From contig CAHIKZ030004724.1 in the NCBI GenBank assembly GCA_903632075.3, positions 3,805,001 to 3,869,000 of the forward strand: 64,000 nucleotides of DNA. Direction: 5' to 3'. Position 1 is the stretch's first letter. Each line of letters opens with the position of its first letter. This document shows, piece by piece, positions 48,717 to 60,490 of this stretch. The notes under the pieces are model-generated. The model had not been told where the DNA came from and searched no databases. It was given only the letters and a program-made list of their open reading frames with translations. The translations under genes were made by a program, and so were the position numbers. This DNA is from Acanthosepion pharaonis (taxonomy: Eukaryota > Mollusca > Cephalopoda > Sepiida > Sepiidae).

Positions 48717-49964
48717 AAAGCATTATTTATAAGTGCTTGATGATATAAACCTTCTTTCTCAAATAATGTTATCAAATTAAAGTAGCCGAGTTCTATTAAA
48801 CATGGTTTTGGAGACGGGAAAAGAAAGAACAGAAAAGATAGATAAACTAGTGCAAAACGCATACACAAAAAATATATACATTTTTTTTTTTTTTTACAGA
48901 CGGAGTACAAGAAAAAGGCCTATCAGTATTTTGCACTGAAAGAATCGATTAAGAAAACACCACAAACACACATATGATATCGTCGGCCCTTTTAACTTCA
49001 AAAATAATTACCCATAATATAATCACCACTACTCTCAGAACATTAACTTTATCTGTCGGCCCAGGTTCGAAGCCATTAAAAAAATTCCTCTAGCACTGCC
49101 TGACACTGTCTTTCATAGCTACTTTAATATCTTCTAAAAGACCGAATAACTTTTCTCGTCTAAATGAACTAAAGTACTTAAATGTCGAGCAGTAGCGAAT
49201 CAAAGAAAGAAATACGAACTTTAAAATCTTGACCTTTTAATTAGGCGACCATTTCGTCAGGTTTTTGTTTTGTGTGGATTCTTTCAACACTAAAAGCCTC
49301 GTCGTGTTAATTAACTTCATAGCATCATCATCATCGTTATTATTATTATTGAGTCATAGACCAGCACATCAAGACAGATGAGCTGGGGTACGAATATAGG
49401 AAACTCAATCTACCCCTTACCTGTACAATAATTAAATAACCTGCAAAAGGTTGATAAATCAATTAAGATCAGAAGCCATGAGATCCATACCTTTTTTCGC
49501 GTCAGGACATTTATTATTATTTTATCTTTTAAAAACAAGCGGACACTTGATAATTTTCTAGGATACAAGGCAAAAGGGATAAGAAATGGGTTTTAGGAAG
49601 ATTGTGTGGCGTCAGTTTTACAAATAGGGGATGACTTTCTCGTCTGTCTTGAAAAATCAACATTTGTATTCCTGTGGCTTTTCATCTGAACCCCAAAATA
49701 TGACGTAGGTAACAATGTTTTTACCTCAAGAAAATGTAGCCAATGAGTGACGTTCTACCATCAGCGAGCCTTTCCCTGTGTTTTCACTTACCGCGATGAA
49801 CGAGGTTCTCCCAGGGAGGCTCCGTGCTTTGAGTGTCTATTGGGACTTAAATTCGACCCAGACCTCAAGTGAAACTCGTACATACGATCCATTGCTAAAG
49901 ATCCTAGGAAAAGGCCTATAACTCTCCACTAAGTTCCTGACTCCTCCTGCTATCATCTACCTTT
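48717..49964. other. Mostly unrecognised; SINE tail scrap
   Basis: ATT repeats at 49339-49351. CTGCAAAAGGTTGATAAATC at 49441-49460 matches the SINE-B tail, with no head. 49850-49960 may be upstream LINE-J UTR because TGACTCCTCCTGCTATCATC resembles 52380-52410. Confidence 0.35.
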
Positions 49965-50170
49965 TACAACGAGCCAGGTCAACTTATGGGCAACCTTATG
50001 GGCACTAACTGAAATTTCTGACACTCATTAAGATTATATTTCAAGTATGAAACAAGGCTCAAACTCGTGGATTGACTGGGCAAATCTTTGTACCTCTCTA
50101 GTAAGTACATGACTCCTCCTGTAATCCACGACCTTTGCAAGAGCCATGTGATCCCCGTTTCATATTTGTA
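49965..50170 (+). mobile_element. LINE-J upstream fragment
   Basis: AACTGAAATTTCTGACACTC, TTGACTGGGCAAATCTTTGT and CAAGAGCCATGTG align with 44205-44360. Non-coding here. Confidence 0.5.
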
Positions 50171-51135
50171 GAAAAATGCTAATAGATTTAAGTACTCTCA
50201 CTGAAAATTCATTTTTTATATGAAAGAAAACCGGCTCACACCGAAAGTATCTCAATTTTTGTACAAAGATCGGCTCCAGTTATTTTAATTTTTGTATTCA
50301 TTTATATTAACCAACCAGCGACGTCGTACGAGACGGTCGGTATTCTTTGAATTGGCAGACGGTAAAATTCTCTTAGAAGGAACATTTTGGAGGCTTACTT
50401 CAAAATATGATTGACAATACTTTCCCTCCTTAAAAGGAATATTTAAAAATTGGAAAGATATTTTTAACCAATAAGCTTGAGATAAATAAATCTAAAATTT
50501 GATTTCTTCTGGGGACGATTATTTCATTATAAATATAATCATTTTTTGGTTGCTAAGTAGTCTTTCAGTGAACCTTTGACCAGGGTGTTTGTCGATTATT
50601 TGTCACACAAGCAAGACTGAAATTCTCACAATTGTCTAATTACTCACATTTTGGGGCATATTTATTCAAGTATACCATATTACAAAAATAATGTTTAGCG
50701 ATAGTGACAACATTTAACTAAGTTTGTTTACATGCGTCAACAGCTTTCCTTGCCGTATTTCAAGAGGTCGACAATTACAATTTATACACACAGATAAAAC
50801 AAAGTAAACCTGTGTCACATACATCTGCACACGTGTAGAAACGTTCTGTTTATGCTATACTAACGCAATTCATTCGGTTGTACTGTAAAAAAGATACACA
50901 AAATATTTTGCGTGAAGCTGTTCGCAAAGAATTTTTGTAATTCACCTCGTTCAATCTGAAAGAAAAATAATACTCAGATTAATAAAAATTATTGAAATTT
51001 TTAGATCTGTGTTTGAAGATTAACTTAATTCTTCACTTCTACACGCATATTTCACTACAGCCAGATCAAGCCGAAAGCAGAGTATTGTTTCAGGAGCTGT
51101 CCAGTTTTTCCTTTTCCAGTCTCGAAAGAATACGA
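50171..51135. other. Unrecognised AT-rich sequence
   Basis: No repeats or open frames of interest in about 960 bp. This is the longest plain interval of the window. Confidence 0.35.
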
Positions 51136-51139
51136 AAAG

Positions 51140-51390
51140 GTCTCAGCGGACTTGTATGCGATTAATTATTTTCCAGCCAACAACCCGATTCCCACAAACG
51201 AAAAGTCTCTTGCTACTCTATCGCTATTTTCATGGAAAGTGTTCAGAGGAACTGCATTCCTTAGCTCCACCATTTGTAGCCTTCACGGCTATGCCCCCAA
51301 CTTGACAAGCACATTGTAAGGAACCACCTCATTCCCTTCGTATTCCATCGGTAATATATAAGTTCCACCAGCAGATATCTTGCTCTCTTC
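51140..51390 (+). pseudogene. LINE-J C-terminal fragment
   Basis: TCGCTATTTTCATGGAAAGT, then CATTCCTTAGCTCCACC and ACCACCTCATTCCC, truncated after the 'HSS' coding region. Confidence 0.65.
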
Positions 51391-51459
51391 ATATCTATCT
51401 ATCAGTCTGCCTGTCTATCTATCTACGAGAGTCGGCTGAAAAGATCATAGGCTGACCAA

Positions 51460-51895
51460 GATATTCTTTGTCATTATTTCCATGGAAAGTTTTAAGATGA
51501 AATAGGCTCTTTAATCCAACCAGTCCTAATCTTCCCGATTAAGGCTCGTTAAGAACCGCCAATCCACGTACATTTTTGCGAACTACATTCCTCAGTTCCA
51601 CCAATTGTAACTCTCACGGCTAGGGCCTGCCATGCCATGCCCATTGTAGCTAACCATTGCCATCCTCTTCTTCTTCCCTTGGTGAGATATAAGTTCCACT
51701 CGGGCAGCTTCTCTCCACCACGAATCGCTACTATGTGAAACCGACTCCCAAAAGGATACTTCCTCGATCACTACAATCTTAACCTGTTCATATCTAGCGT
51801 TAACCGTTATTTTTTTCCACATATTCCCATAAATATTGCCTCTTGCTCTGTAAGTCTCTACCTCATGGGGCGTGTACAGAGTCAACATCATTTCG
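51460..51895 (+). pseudogene. LINE-J C-terminus and 3' UTR
   Basis: GAACTACATTCCTCAGTTCC, GCCATGCCATGCCCATTGTA, then CTTCCTCGATCACTACAATC (PDHYNLN) and CACATATTCCCATAAATATT. The first 100 bp look like a scrambled partial duplicate of the same region. Confidence 0.65.
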
Positions 51896-52199
51896 AGTAG
51901 GGGGCTTGTTTGCCTGCCTTCATTTTTGTATGCTTTGTCACTTCAGGACGTAGGCGATTATAACTTCCAGTGTATCTCTTTTTCTTTATTCTATGAATTG
52001 CCAGTGATGATACGAATATACGAAACAATCTACACATTAAGACATACAGGATATTCCAAGCACATTCATCTCGGACAAATGTGCGTGAATTGGTAAGAGG
52101 TTTTGATAAAGACAGCACAATATACTTGCAGGTGACGCCCTGTGCGGCGGCCACTGCTTAAGATCAGGCAACTGAATCGCAAATCTATGGTGCTGAACG

Positions 52200-52450
52200 G
52201 GATATTTTCTGTAATTGTAAATAACCACAATTTTAACCTGTTCAATTCTAGGGTTAAACGTTATCTTCGCCACATATCTTAATAAACAGTACCCCTTTTC
52301 CTATAGCACTCTACCTCGAGTGGCTCTAGGATCTTGTACGAGGGGAACATCATTATAAAAAAATGCACATTCGTATATATTCTGATTCCACCTGCTATCC
52401 ACCACTTTCACAAGAGCTAGATCAGGCCAAAAATGGAGTCTTGTTGCTAT
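52200..52450 (+). pseudogene. LINE-J 3' end plus upstream scrap
   Basis: AATTTTAACCTGTTCAATTC and CACATATCTTAATAAACAGT give the last coding residues and UTR. 52375-52450 (CAGGCCAAAAATGGAGTCTT) then restarts the element upstream, so fragments are stacked head to tail. Confidence 0.6.
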
Positions 52451-52489
52451 ATATGGGCAGGAGTTGCCCAGTGTCCACTTTCCAATCGC

Positions 52490-52895
52490 GTTAGTGAGTA
52501 ATAGCGTCCCCGCGGCCTTGAGGGTGATGAATTACTTTCCATCTTACAACCTCGTTCCCACAGACGAAACTTCGCAAGCCTCTTGCTACTTTATCGCTAT
52601 TTCTATGCAAAGAGTTCAGACGTACTACATTCCTTAGTTCTACGAGTTCTAACCCTCACGTCTAAGAGCCGCTATGCCACACCCATTGTAGCAAACCACC
52701 CTGATTCTCTTCTTATTAAAATGGTGAGATTTAGGTTCCACTCGATCCACTTCTTCTCACGAGCTGCTAAGTCTAGGGTAACTGTTATTTTTGCCACATA
52801 TCCCCATAAATAGTACCTCTTACCTTGTAGTCCTCAACCTCGAGTGGCTCTAGGACCTTGTACAGGATGAAAATCATTATGAAAAATAAATATTC
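52490..52895 (+). pseudogene. LINE-J C-terminus and 3' UTR, best 52-kb copy
   Basis: 52583-52813 is open and reads LLYRYFYAKSSDVLHSLV, VLTLTSKSRYATPIVANHPD, MVRFRFHSIHFFSRAAK. After this the NLNLFK motif is deleted. It is the same protein tail as YKYFHVNCSDELHSLVPHL at 57.7 kb. The UTR ends AAATCATTATGAAAAA. Confidence 0.75.
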
Positions 52896-52939
52896 CTATA
52901 TATTCGATAGTGATTGAGCTTGTTTTCCTATTCTTTATT

Positions 52940-53870
52940 CTATGACTTGCCATGGCGTTTTGGGAGAAAAGCAGATATACAAAAATAGAAAATGTAAAGC
53001 AAGAATGCGTCTTTTCACTGGATTTCTTCAGCCTATGCAGCAAGGCAATTCTGAGACAATTAGAAGTCCTACCAGGATTCATTATTAGCTGCTACACACT
53101 TATCAACATAAGATATGCAGATGACATAATACTGAGAGCAGACATGGAACAGAAGGTGGCGAAGGAGAGAGAGAAGAAGGGACTAAGTATAACCTGCATG
53201 AAGACAGAATTGATGGTCATCAGCAAAAAGATGACCTCAAAATGCAAATTGCAGGTCGAAGATACTAAAATCAAGCCGGTACAGAAATGCAAATATCTGA
53301 TAAGTGTTCTAACGGAAATTGCGACACTGAGATCCGAAGAGATATTGGGATGGCCAAACATGCATTCCAAAGGCTAAGCAGAGTATTAAGAGGCAGGAAT
53401 ATTTCGTTAGAAACAAAGAAAAGAATACGTGATATATGTCCTCCTGTATGGCAGCGAATGCTGTACAATCTTCTAAAAGATGAAGAACAGACTTTAAGCA
53501 ATAGAAATATTGTTCTACAGAAAAATGCTGAGGATACCATCGACTGATCATGTGGGCAAGGACGAGGTTTTGGAAACAATGGAAACAAAAATGAAACTTA
53601 CACTTAACAGGAAGAGGCAACTAAAATTTCCGAGGCAAGTAATGAGAAAGGAAAACTTGGAGAATCTGATACTCACAAGGCAGATTGGGGGAAAGAGGAA
53701 AGCAGCGCCTAACTTGCTTAATGAACTTGAGTAAATGGATGGTAGAACATGATTTTGGAGAAATAACAAAAACAAAACGTACTAAGAGCTACAAGAGACA
53801 AGAGGATGTGGAGAGCCATGATCGCCTACGTCCTGAAGGGACGTGGCACATAGAAAAACAAGGTTTTCTG
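52940..53870 (+). pseudogene. LINE reverse transcriptase pseudogene (LINE-R)
   Basis: Palm motif RYADD at 53111-53125, then REKKGLSITCMKTELMVISK, KCKLQVEDTKIKPVQKCKYL, NCDTEIRRDIGMAKHAFQRL and SRVLRGRNISLETKKR. MLRIPSTDHV, RQVMRKENLENLIL and DRLRPEGTWHI follow in order over at least four frame changes. It covers the palm to C-terminus of a mollusc-type non-LTR reverse transcriptase (about 280 of the usual ~900+ residues). The fingers and the endonuclease are absent. Homologous to the minus-strand fragment at 27.65-28.2 kb. Confidence 0.85.
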
Positions 53871-53944
53871 TTATCTTTTACATGGTTTTGAAATAGTGTG
53901 GTTATTCTGATTGGAATGCCACTCAACACTAAAATGCACAGTCT

Positions 53945-54095
53945 ACCCTGCTAGCCGGTGAGAAAGAAATGAAATCATACCTTTTCCAAGGCCATTAGTA
54001 CGAATTAAGAACCAGAAACGAGGCGAACTTGAATTCGACTCACATATCTCTTTTCTTGCGTTGATAATGGCTACATGAATCGCACATCCATCTTG
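53945..54095 (-). mobile_element. SINE-B fragment
   Basis: Minus strand: GGATGTGCGATTCATGTAGC, CCATTATCAACG, GAGTCGAATTCAAGTTCG (B box) and a diverged core with GGAAAAGGTATGATTTC. Confidence 0.5.
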
Positions 54096-54680
54096 AAAAT
54101 TCTCATTCAATTTTTTTTCTTAACCGGAGCCTGAATATCTCCCGCTGCCGCCGGTAAAATTTAGGCGACTATTGAAGCCATTGTAGCAGGCGATACTATC
54201 ATGTCAATCTATATAGAAAAATGGAAGGATAATGTGCAAGCTAATCTTGTCAGATACGTCCAAAGCAAAACGTCTGAAAGCCAAAATGTCTGTCATTCTA
54301 TCCCGTACCTCATTTAAATATTTTCTCAATATGCTGTCCCTGAGGCCCAGTTCTACGATGATTTGTGGCAAAGTTCGGTAACTTGCAACCTGGGTCTCTC
54401 GCATGTGCGTTGCTACCGGCAATTATAATTGCCACCCGGGAAACTGGAATACTGAAAAAGGAAGAGACACCGAAATTAGACTCTCTGTCGCCGACTGAAC
54501 AAGCAAGTGTAAATATCTTGATTGCGCCTTTATCTTCATTCTCGCTTTCACTTTCTTTTCAAACCGCTCTGTGGAACTTCTTTGGAAAAAAGTAAACTAT
54601 CAGGAGATGCTAAAAACAAATGATTATTCAGCAACAATTCTCTAGGCCTTTTTTTATCCTTATATTACCAGGTATAGATA
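54096..54680. other. Unassigned; one unrecognised minus-strand frame
   Basis: On the minus strand 54422-54204 is open for 72 codons with a mixed, protein-like composition (LPQIIVELGLRDSILRKYL, DILAFRRFALDVSDKI). I recognise no family. It could be an exon of a transposon gag-like gene or chance. Confidence 0.3.
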
Positions 54681-54685
54681 GATCC

Positions 54686-54851
54686 TGTTATGAATAATCA
54701 AGAGCGGTCTCTCCTTGTTTTGTTACTCTCTCCTCTTTGAGAGAGCTATTTCTGTTTACTGAGACTATAAAAGGACACTATACGCGAACCGTGTATTCTC
54801 AGTTGAATAAAGCTTTTTTAAAGCCTACACCTGCGTATTTTTGTCATTACA
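54686..54851 (+). mobile_element. Solo LTR, 166 bp, with promoter and poly-A signal
   Basis: TGTTATGAATAATC...GTCATTACA, flanked by GATCC and GATCT (5-bp target duplication, one mismatch). TATAAAAGG at 54766-54774 and AATAAA at 54806-54811 give the U3-R-U5 order of a compact LTR. No internal region remains. Confidence 0.8.
54766..54774 (+). promoter_or_regulatory. TATA box of the solo LTR
   Basis: TATAAAAGG lies 40 bases upstream of AATAAA inside the LTR. It would start transcripts near 54797 if active. Confidence 0.6.
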
Positions 54852-54854
54852 GAT

Positions 54855-55219
54855 CTCATGCACACATAGTGAAGATAGAAATAACAATGTGATTCACTCG
54901 CATTGTTATTCGTGTCCTTATAAGCAAAAACCGCAAGACTGAAAATATCTTTTTTATTTACTAAAGTTCACCCAACACAAAGCCCAAGAACCACTCAAGG
55001 TAGAGGGTTGCTGAAGAAGCAATATTTATTTAATCAGTTTTTAAAAAATATAAGGCGCCGGTAAATTTACCGCACTCCCTCTGGAACTGCATTATTTTAT
55101 TTTCAAATTAAAAAAAGCTGAACTTCAAATTAAAGAAGCTAAGATTCAGATTAAAAAAAAAACTTCAAAATAATTATAAAAAAAAACGCTGTATTTCAAA
55201 TTAAAACTTTTAATATTAC
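54855..55219. other. AT-rich; one short perfect hairpin
   Basis: AATAACAATG and CATTGTTATT (54880-54910) form a 10-bp stem. 55095-55210 repeats CTTCAAATTAAA loosely. Confidence 0.4.
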
Positions 55220-55425
55220 TTACAAACAAATAAACGAACGAACGAATAAACGAACGATTAGACGAACGAACGAATAAGCGAATGGCATGATAACAGATGG
55301 ATAATTAGAATAAATAAACAAACGAACAAACGAATAATCGAACGAATAAACGAACAGCATGATCATCGACGGATAATTAGAATAAACGGACAACATAATC
55401 ACAAACTGAGAATTAGAAATTAGCC
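55220..55425. repeat. (AACG)n-rich minisatellite
   Basis: CAAACGAACGAATAAACGAA-type blocks are separated by GGATAATTAGAATAAA at about 55301 and 55371, with a third degenerate copy. The period is about 70-85 bp. Confidence 0.75.
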
Positions 55426-55875
55426 AGTTCATAAATTTGAAACCAGAATGGCTTCACTAGCAGCAGTATTTATTTAGAGTACAGATTACGTTACCCGGAA
55501 GCAGCAATCGATGAAGTGAGGTCTGTAATTAACCCACTAATGCGCATGAAAACATCCAATCATGTACCGAAACATTTTGCCCAAAACTTCGCACAAAATC
55601 TCAAAAGGAGGATAATGAAGTGGTTGATTTCTCATTATCTATCTCCGGTTTTGTTCGTTCGTTCGGTTGTTTATAAACTAATTGTAGCGTTAAAATCTCT
55701 TTGAGTTACCTCCCTTCTATATTGTAACACTTCTACATTTGTAATTATAAAAGTTGCGTATATGGTGTCATATTGTAGCTCAGTAAAATTATGTGTTTTT
55801 AATTTGAATATCTATGTAGATATCTTTGAGGTGGGGTATTATTCGAACTGTTAAAGGAAAATAACTGAGACATCC
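55426..55875. other. Unrecognised sequence
   Basis: TATAAAAG at 55746 and GTAGCTCAGTA at 55775 are isolated motifs without partners. Confidence 0.3.
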
Positions 55876-55879
55876 GGAA

Positions 55880-56095
55880 AAGGCATAGCACGTGGAACCA
55901 GAAGAATCTACCCCGATGGACGAAATAAAGGATTCGGTTCGAAATTCCAAACACCTGAAGAAGACCGGTGCGTACAACGGCCGAAACGTTGTGAATATGG
56001 CAATGAAGATGAGGATAACAGTTTGAATTTGAAATTGATCTCTTTTTCAATTTGACAGTGAAAAGATGTAATATCACTAATACTAATAACAATTA
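55880..56095 (+). mobile_element. Penelope-like tail with hammerhead-like core
   Basis: CTGAAGAAGACCGGTGCGTA then CAACGGCCGAAACGTTGTG (55957-55993). N7=A is allowed, GAAA is present and stem III is the minimal AC/GT. Stem II GACCG/CGG(C)C has a mismatch. It matches the minus-strand motif at 45.75 kb. Confidence 0.5.
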
Positions 56096-56159
56096 TACAC
56101 GAAGGAGTGGGACAAAGTTACTAACTCAACAAACTTTCCAAATGAGCTAATATGATATT

Positions 56160-56700
56160 GTTATAGTGGAATAAAGTGTCTCTGCCGACACTTGAGTTTG
56201 AACATAGATCACCAATGAGCAAACACAGGCGATTCCATTATTGAATTAAGTAGACAAAGTGACCATAAAGGAAACGCATAAGTAGGAATTAGCTTGGCAT
56301 CTAATTGATCACCATTTCTAGTCTATCCTCTTACTATACGGATCGTTATTTCTACTCTATCCTCTATTACTATACAGACGCCTATTCTTTTACTCTATTC
56401 ACTATACTATTTCTCAATTAGGATCACTATTCGTTGCTTATTTTTCGAGCGAGTAATATCGAATAAGTAATATTAGTGCGAGTGTTATTCGAAGGCGTCT
56501 GACACAAGTATTGTTCGCCGGCGTTACTATAGTTGTATCTGCGATTACAAAGTTTCTACTACAACTAGCATTACGTTCACATTACAAAAGTCACAACGGA
56601 TTTTCGTTGACATCACAAAAATATGTTTATTTATTCTATCTTATTTTTTTATTAGAATGTGGAGTGCTTCTTGATCGAACTCAGGAATTTTTCAGTACCA
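56160..56700 (+). mobile_element. LTR-like fragment, longer copy
   Basis: Starts TGTTATAGTGGAATAAAGTG, sharing its first 13 bases with the LTR at 22430. It aligns with 3669-3912 to about 56410, then continues (GGCGTCTGACACAAGTATTG). The 3' end is not defined. Confidence 0.5.
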
Positions 56701-56754
56701 ATTCGTACAACTGAAATTTAAGTATATTCATTGATGACTAACAAGAATTCATGA

Positions 56755-56757
<3 letters not shown>

Positions 56758-56808
<51 letters not shown>
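56758..56808. repeat. (TA)n microsatellite
   Basis: About 25 units abutting an HP copy. Confidence 0.95.
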
Positions 56809-56813
<5 letters not shown>

Positions 56814-56883
56814 GTGCTATATTTATGGGATAAAGATGCTAAATATCAGAGATAGAGCATGTGTAAATATAAAAGTGAACATT

Positions 56884-56947
56884 GAAGTCAACACTTAGAG
56901 GCGACAGGCTGTTTCATGCTAGACGCAATCGTCATGCCACGAGTGTT
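56884..56947 (-). ncRNA. Minimal hammerhead fold in the left palindrome arm
   Basis: Minus strand: stem I CAACACT (56947-56941) with AGTGTTG (56890-56884) plus GGC/GCC next to the core, ATGACGA (C3 mutated to A), stem II TGC/GCA around GTCTA, GAAACAGCCTGTC giving stem III ACA/TGT with loop GCC and C17. One core substitution separates it from a complete hammerhead. Confidence 0.65.
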
Positions 56948-57013
56948 GTTTTTTTCTCGGCTATTTATATGTACGGATATATATATGAATATATAAATAG
57001 CCGTGAAAACAAA

Positions 57014-57075
57014 GAACACTCGTGGCCTGACGATTGAAACAGCATGAAACAGCCTGCCGCCTCTAAGCGTTGACT
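57014..57075 (+). ncRNA. Minimal hammerhead fold in the right palindrome arm
   Basis: CTGACGA is intact. Stem II is degraded (TTGAAACAGCAT), GAAACAGCCTGCC has C at 16.1, and stem I GGC/GCC with CACTC is partly kept. Probably inactive. Confidence 0.55.
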
Positions 57076-57295
57076 CCAATGTTCACTTTTATATATATAT
57101 ACTCGACTCTCCCGTCGAATTCGACGTATAAGGTTCAAGCAGATCAGTTCCCAGGAAACAGACAGCCCGACAACAGCACATGAGATTTGATTATAGTGGT
57201 GAATGTTTCGTGCAGGACCATCTACACTTTTTGAAGGGCCGAATACAGAGACCTGGTGCACTACGTGCCACAAGGTCCCCAAACGACCCTCCGCA

Positions 57296-57494
57296 GGTTT
57301 TGAATTCTGAGTTGTCCTTCTCCTAGACCAGTTGCCATCCAAGACTATAGAACCCAGTCTGTCCTGCTATTTACCCATAGCTGGAGGGAGAAGAAGAGGA
57401 TTCACACCTTTCCCAACATAAGTGAATATAATGGATTCGAACTCGGCCTCCGATTCTTCAATCCAAGCCGCGATCAATTACTCCACCGTGCCTT
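57296..57494 (-). mobile_element. SINE-A copy
   Basis: Minus strand: GGCACGGTGGAGTAATTGAT, ATTGAAGAATCGGAGGCC, GAGTTCGAATCCATTATATT (B box GTTCGAATCC), a core with GGGAAAGGTGTGAATCC, AGCTATGGGTAAATAGCAGG and TTGGATGGCAACTGGTCTAG. Part of the core (ACGTGCTAATACC) is deleted. Confidence 0.8.
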
Positions 57495-57503
57495 TTATTT
57501 ATT

Positions 57504-58110
<607 letters not shown>

Positions 58111-58118
58111 AAAAAAAA

Positions 58119-58900
58119 GATAGAAGCAACCATGCATGCGTGCGATCATGCACATATATAAATTTGCAAATAAATAATTTATTTAATTTTTGGTTTTTAA
58201 CAAAACAGTGCTTTAAAGTATATATTAATAAATATTAATAAATATACATGTTACCTTACGTCGAAAGTACGACTCGGAAATACCTGAAGATTGTACTGAA
58301 CATGAAACTTGTGGCTTTATGCCATATTAATCTCTTATGCCGCTAGAGCGGGGTGGGGGTGCATTTTCACTAATTATTTTAAATGATGCTGCCGGGAGTA
58401 AGAAGTTTAGGGTAGATTGGCTCTTGCATGAAAAAGAGAAGTTTCGCTTTAGGATAGCCATAAAATTTCCCAATTTAATGAAGAAATAACTAAAAGTGTA
58501 ACTATTGTCGAAAAAAGTTCTCTAATTTTCAACGGAGACGGTTCTAGCTCTATCTTCGAAAAATAGGAAAGACTCCTCGAATGCCGATTAGTAGAGTTGT
58601 GAAAAAGATGCTCTTCGCGATGAGACAGAACAGGTGATTGGTTAACAATAGTAGCCGCTTCATCTATCAAGAGGGACCTCTTTTAAGGCCAAAGCACAAT
58701 CACATTCTAACCGGGAGGGGGGGGCGAGAATAAACAAGAAGATTAAGTCAAATCTCCCGAGCAACCAACAACAGGGCTTCCACCCCTTGTTCAATACTTC
58801 CTGGGTGCCCAGCAATTGTTGTCAGGCTGCCTTAAGCTTGTTCACCACCTATATGCATGCCCTCCCGGTCTCATATAACTTGGTGCTCTACAATTGTGGG
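58119..58900. other. Unrecognised sequence
   Basis: G-run GGGAGGGGGGGGCGAG near 58715. Otherwise plain. Confidence 0.3.
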
Positions 58901-58904
58901 CTTG

Positions 58905-59320
58905 TGCCACACTTAGTTCAGTTTCATACGTATCCATATATATGATGATTTTCTTAGATGTGGCACAATGTCGGAAGGATGGGGAAACCAGTGAGAACTG
59001 AACTCGCTACTGAATCAATAATCACCTCCTGCTATTAATTGTTCTAGCGAGACAAGCTTGTTAGCCATTACACCACGCTGGGGTAACCTAATAGTGATTT
59101 TCCAAGCATAGCTTAAATGTGACACAAGGCCGAATGTATGGGGCACCATGTGAGGTACCCTACATAACTATATTGTGATTTTCCAAGCGTAGCTTAGATG
59201 TGGCACAAGGCCGAATGTATGGGGCAACCTGTGAGGATCAAACTCACTACCCAGGCTTAATTGCGCTAGCGTGACAAGCTTGTTAGCCATCACGCCACAT
59301 CGCGGTGCCCTACTTATCCA
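58905..59320 (-). repeat. tRNA-like tandem array, three units
   Basis: GATGTGGCACAATG, GTGACACAAGGCCGAATGTA and GATGTGGCACAAGGCCGAAT mark three units, the middle one shortened. The minus strand of the last reads GCTAACAAGCTTGTCACGCT and GAGTTTGATCCTCACAG. CCATATATATGG palindromes flank the array on both sides (58935, 59319). Confidence 0.7.
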
Positions 59321-59645
59321 TATATATGGATACATAGGAATTGAAATGAAAGGAACCAGTGCAAAGAGAGACAAAATCGATAAGAAAATCATAGGCAGAT
59401 GAATTATTTATTCTTCTTGTACGACATTAACACGCACAGGCACACGCGCACACGTACATACATGCATACATAGATACATATATATGCACGTTTGTGTTCC
59501 AAAGCAATAATCAGCCGGGAATAGTTTTAGTATTCGGTAGATCAGAAATGTCGGCCACTTGGGAAATAAAAAGAGCGTTGGAACCTAATCAACCCGTGTA
59601 GATCTCTGCTTGCCTTCAGTGACATTCAAACTTTTTGTCAGCTCC
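59321..59645. other. Unrecognised, short CA/TA patches
   Basis: CACACGCGCACACGTACATA near 59440 is alternating purine-pyrimidine. No other feature. Confidence 0.3.
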
Positions 59646-59649
59646 CTTT

Positions 59650-59674
59650 TCTCTCTCTCTCTCTCTCTCTCTCC

Positions 59675-59706
<32 letters not shown>

Positions 59707-60269
59707 ATTACTCTCTCTCCCTTTCTTACTCTCTCTCTCTCTCTATTTCTTACTCTCTCTCTCTTTATCTCTCCTTTCTCTTCACTCTTCTCTTTTTTAT
59801 GTCTCTCTTACTCTCTCTCTTACTCTCTCTTTCTTACTCTCTCTCTCTTTATCTCTCCTTTCTCGTCTCTCTTCTCTCTTTTTCTCTATGTCTCTCTTAC
59901 TCCCTCTCTCTCTCTCTATATATATATATCCTCTCTCTCTCTCCTCTCTTTTCTTTTCTCTTTTCATGTGTCTCTCTCACACTCTCTCTCACTTTCTCTA
60001 TCTCTTTATCTCACTCTCTGCCTGCTCTCCCTTTCCCTGTCTCACTTTCTCTCTCTTTATCTCTCTCTCTCTCTACTCTCTCTTCTCTCTCTTTTTCTGT
60101 GTCTTTTTCTCACTTACTCTCTCTTTATATCTCTCTTCTCTCGCCTCTCTCTTTTTCTGTCTGTCTCTCACTCTCTCTGTCTCACTTACTCTCTCTCTCT
60201 CACTTAGTCTCTCTCTCTCTCTTTATCTCTCTTCTCCCTGTCTCTTTTTCTATGTCTCTCTCACATACT

Positions 60270-60303
<34 letters not shown>
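59650..60303. repeat. (CT)n-rich array
   Basis: About 650 bp of TCTC runs with recurrent ACTCTCTCTCTTTATCTCTC blocks and TTTCT islands, plus (TA)5 at 59918-59928. Ser/Leu frames are artefacts. Confidence 0.95.
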
Positions 60304-60392
60304 ACTCTATTTTATTCCCGGTTTGTCAACGAAATTTTAAACATATTTGCAGCACCGCACATTTCTCAGTTGTATTTTGTTAGCACCATTAA

Positions 60393-60396
60393 CCAC

Positions 60397-60443
<47 letters not shown>

Positions 60444-60490
60444 ACATTATTATTATTATGATTATTATTATTATTATTATTATTATTATT
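60393..60490. repeat. (ATC)n-(ATT)n compound microsatellite
   Basis: CAT/ATC 60396-60443, then ATT-rich 60444-60490. Confidence 0.95.

Larger units (their letters stand above)
56809..57105 (+). mobile_element. HP family copy, full palindrome
   Basis: Body GGTGTGCTATATTTATGGGA, GATAGAGCATGTGTAAATAT, then a palindrome of 110-bp arms (56871-57090, centre near 56981), about 90% matched. Each arm holds one ribozyme cassette. The unit ends in TATATATA. Confidence 0.85.

Noticed and set aside
59320..59400. Host exon near 59.3 kb
   Set aside because: The open frame lies across a tRNA-like array and has no splice or coding signature.
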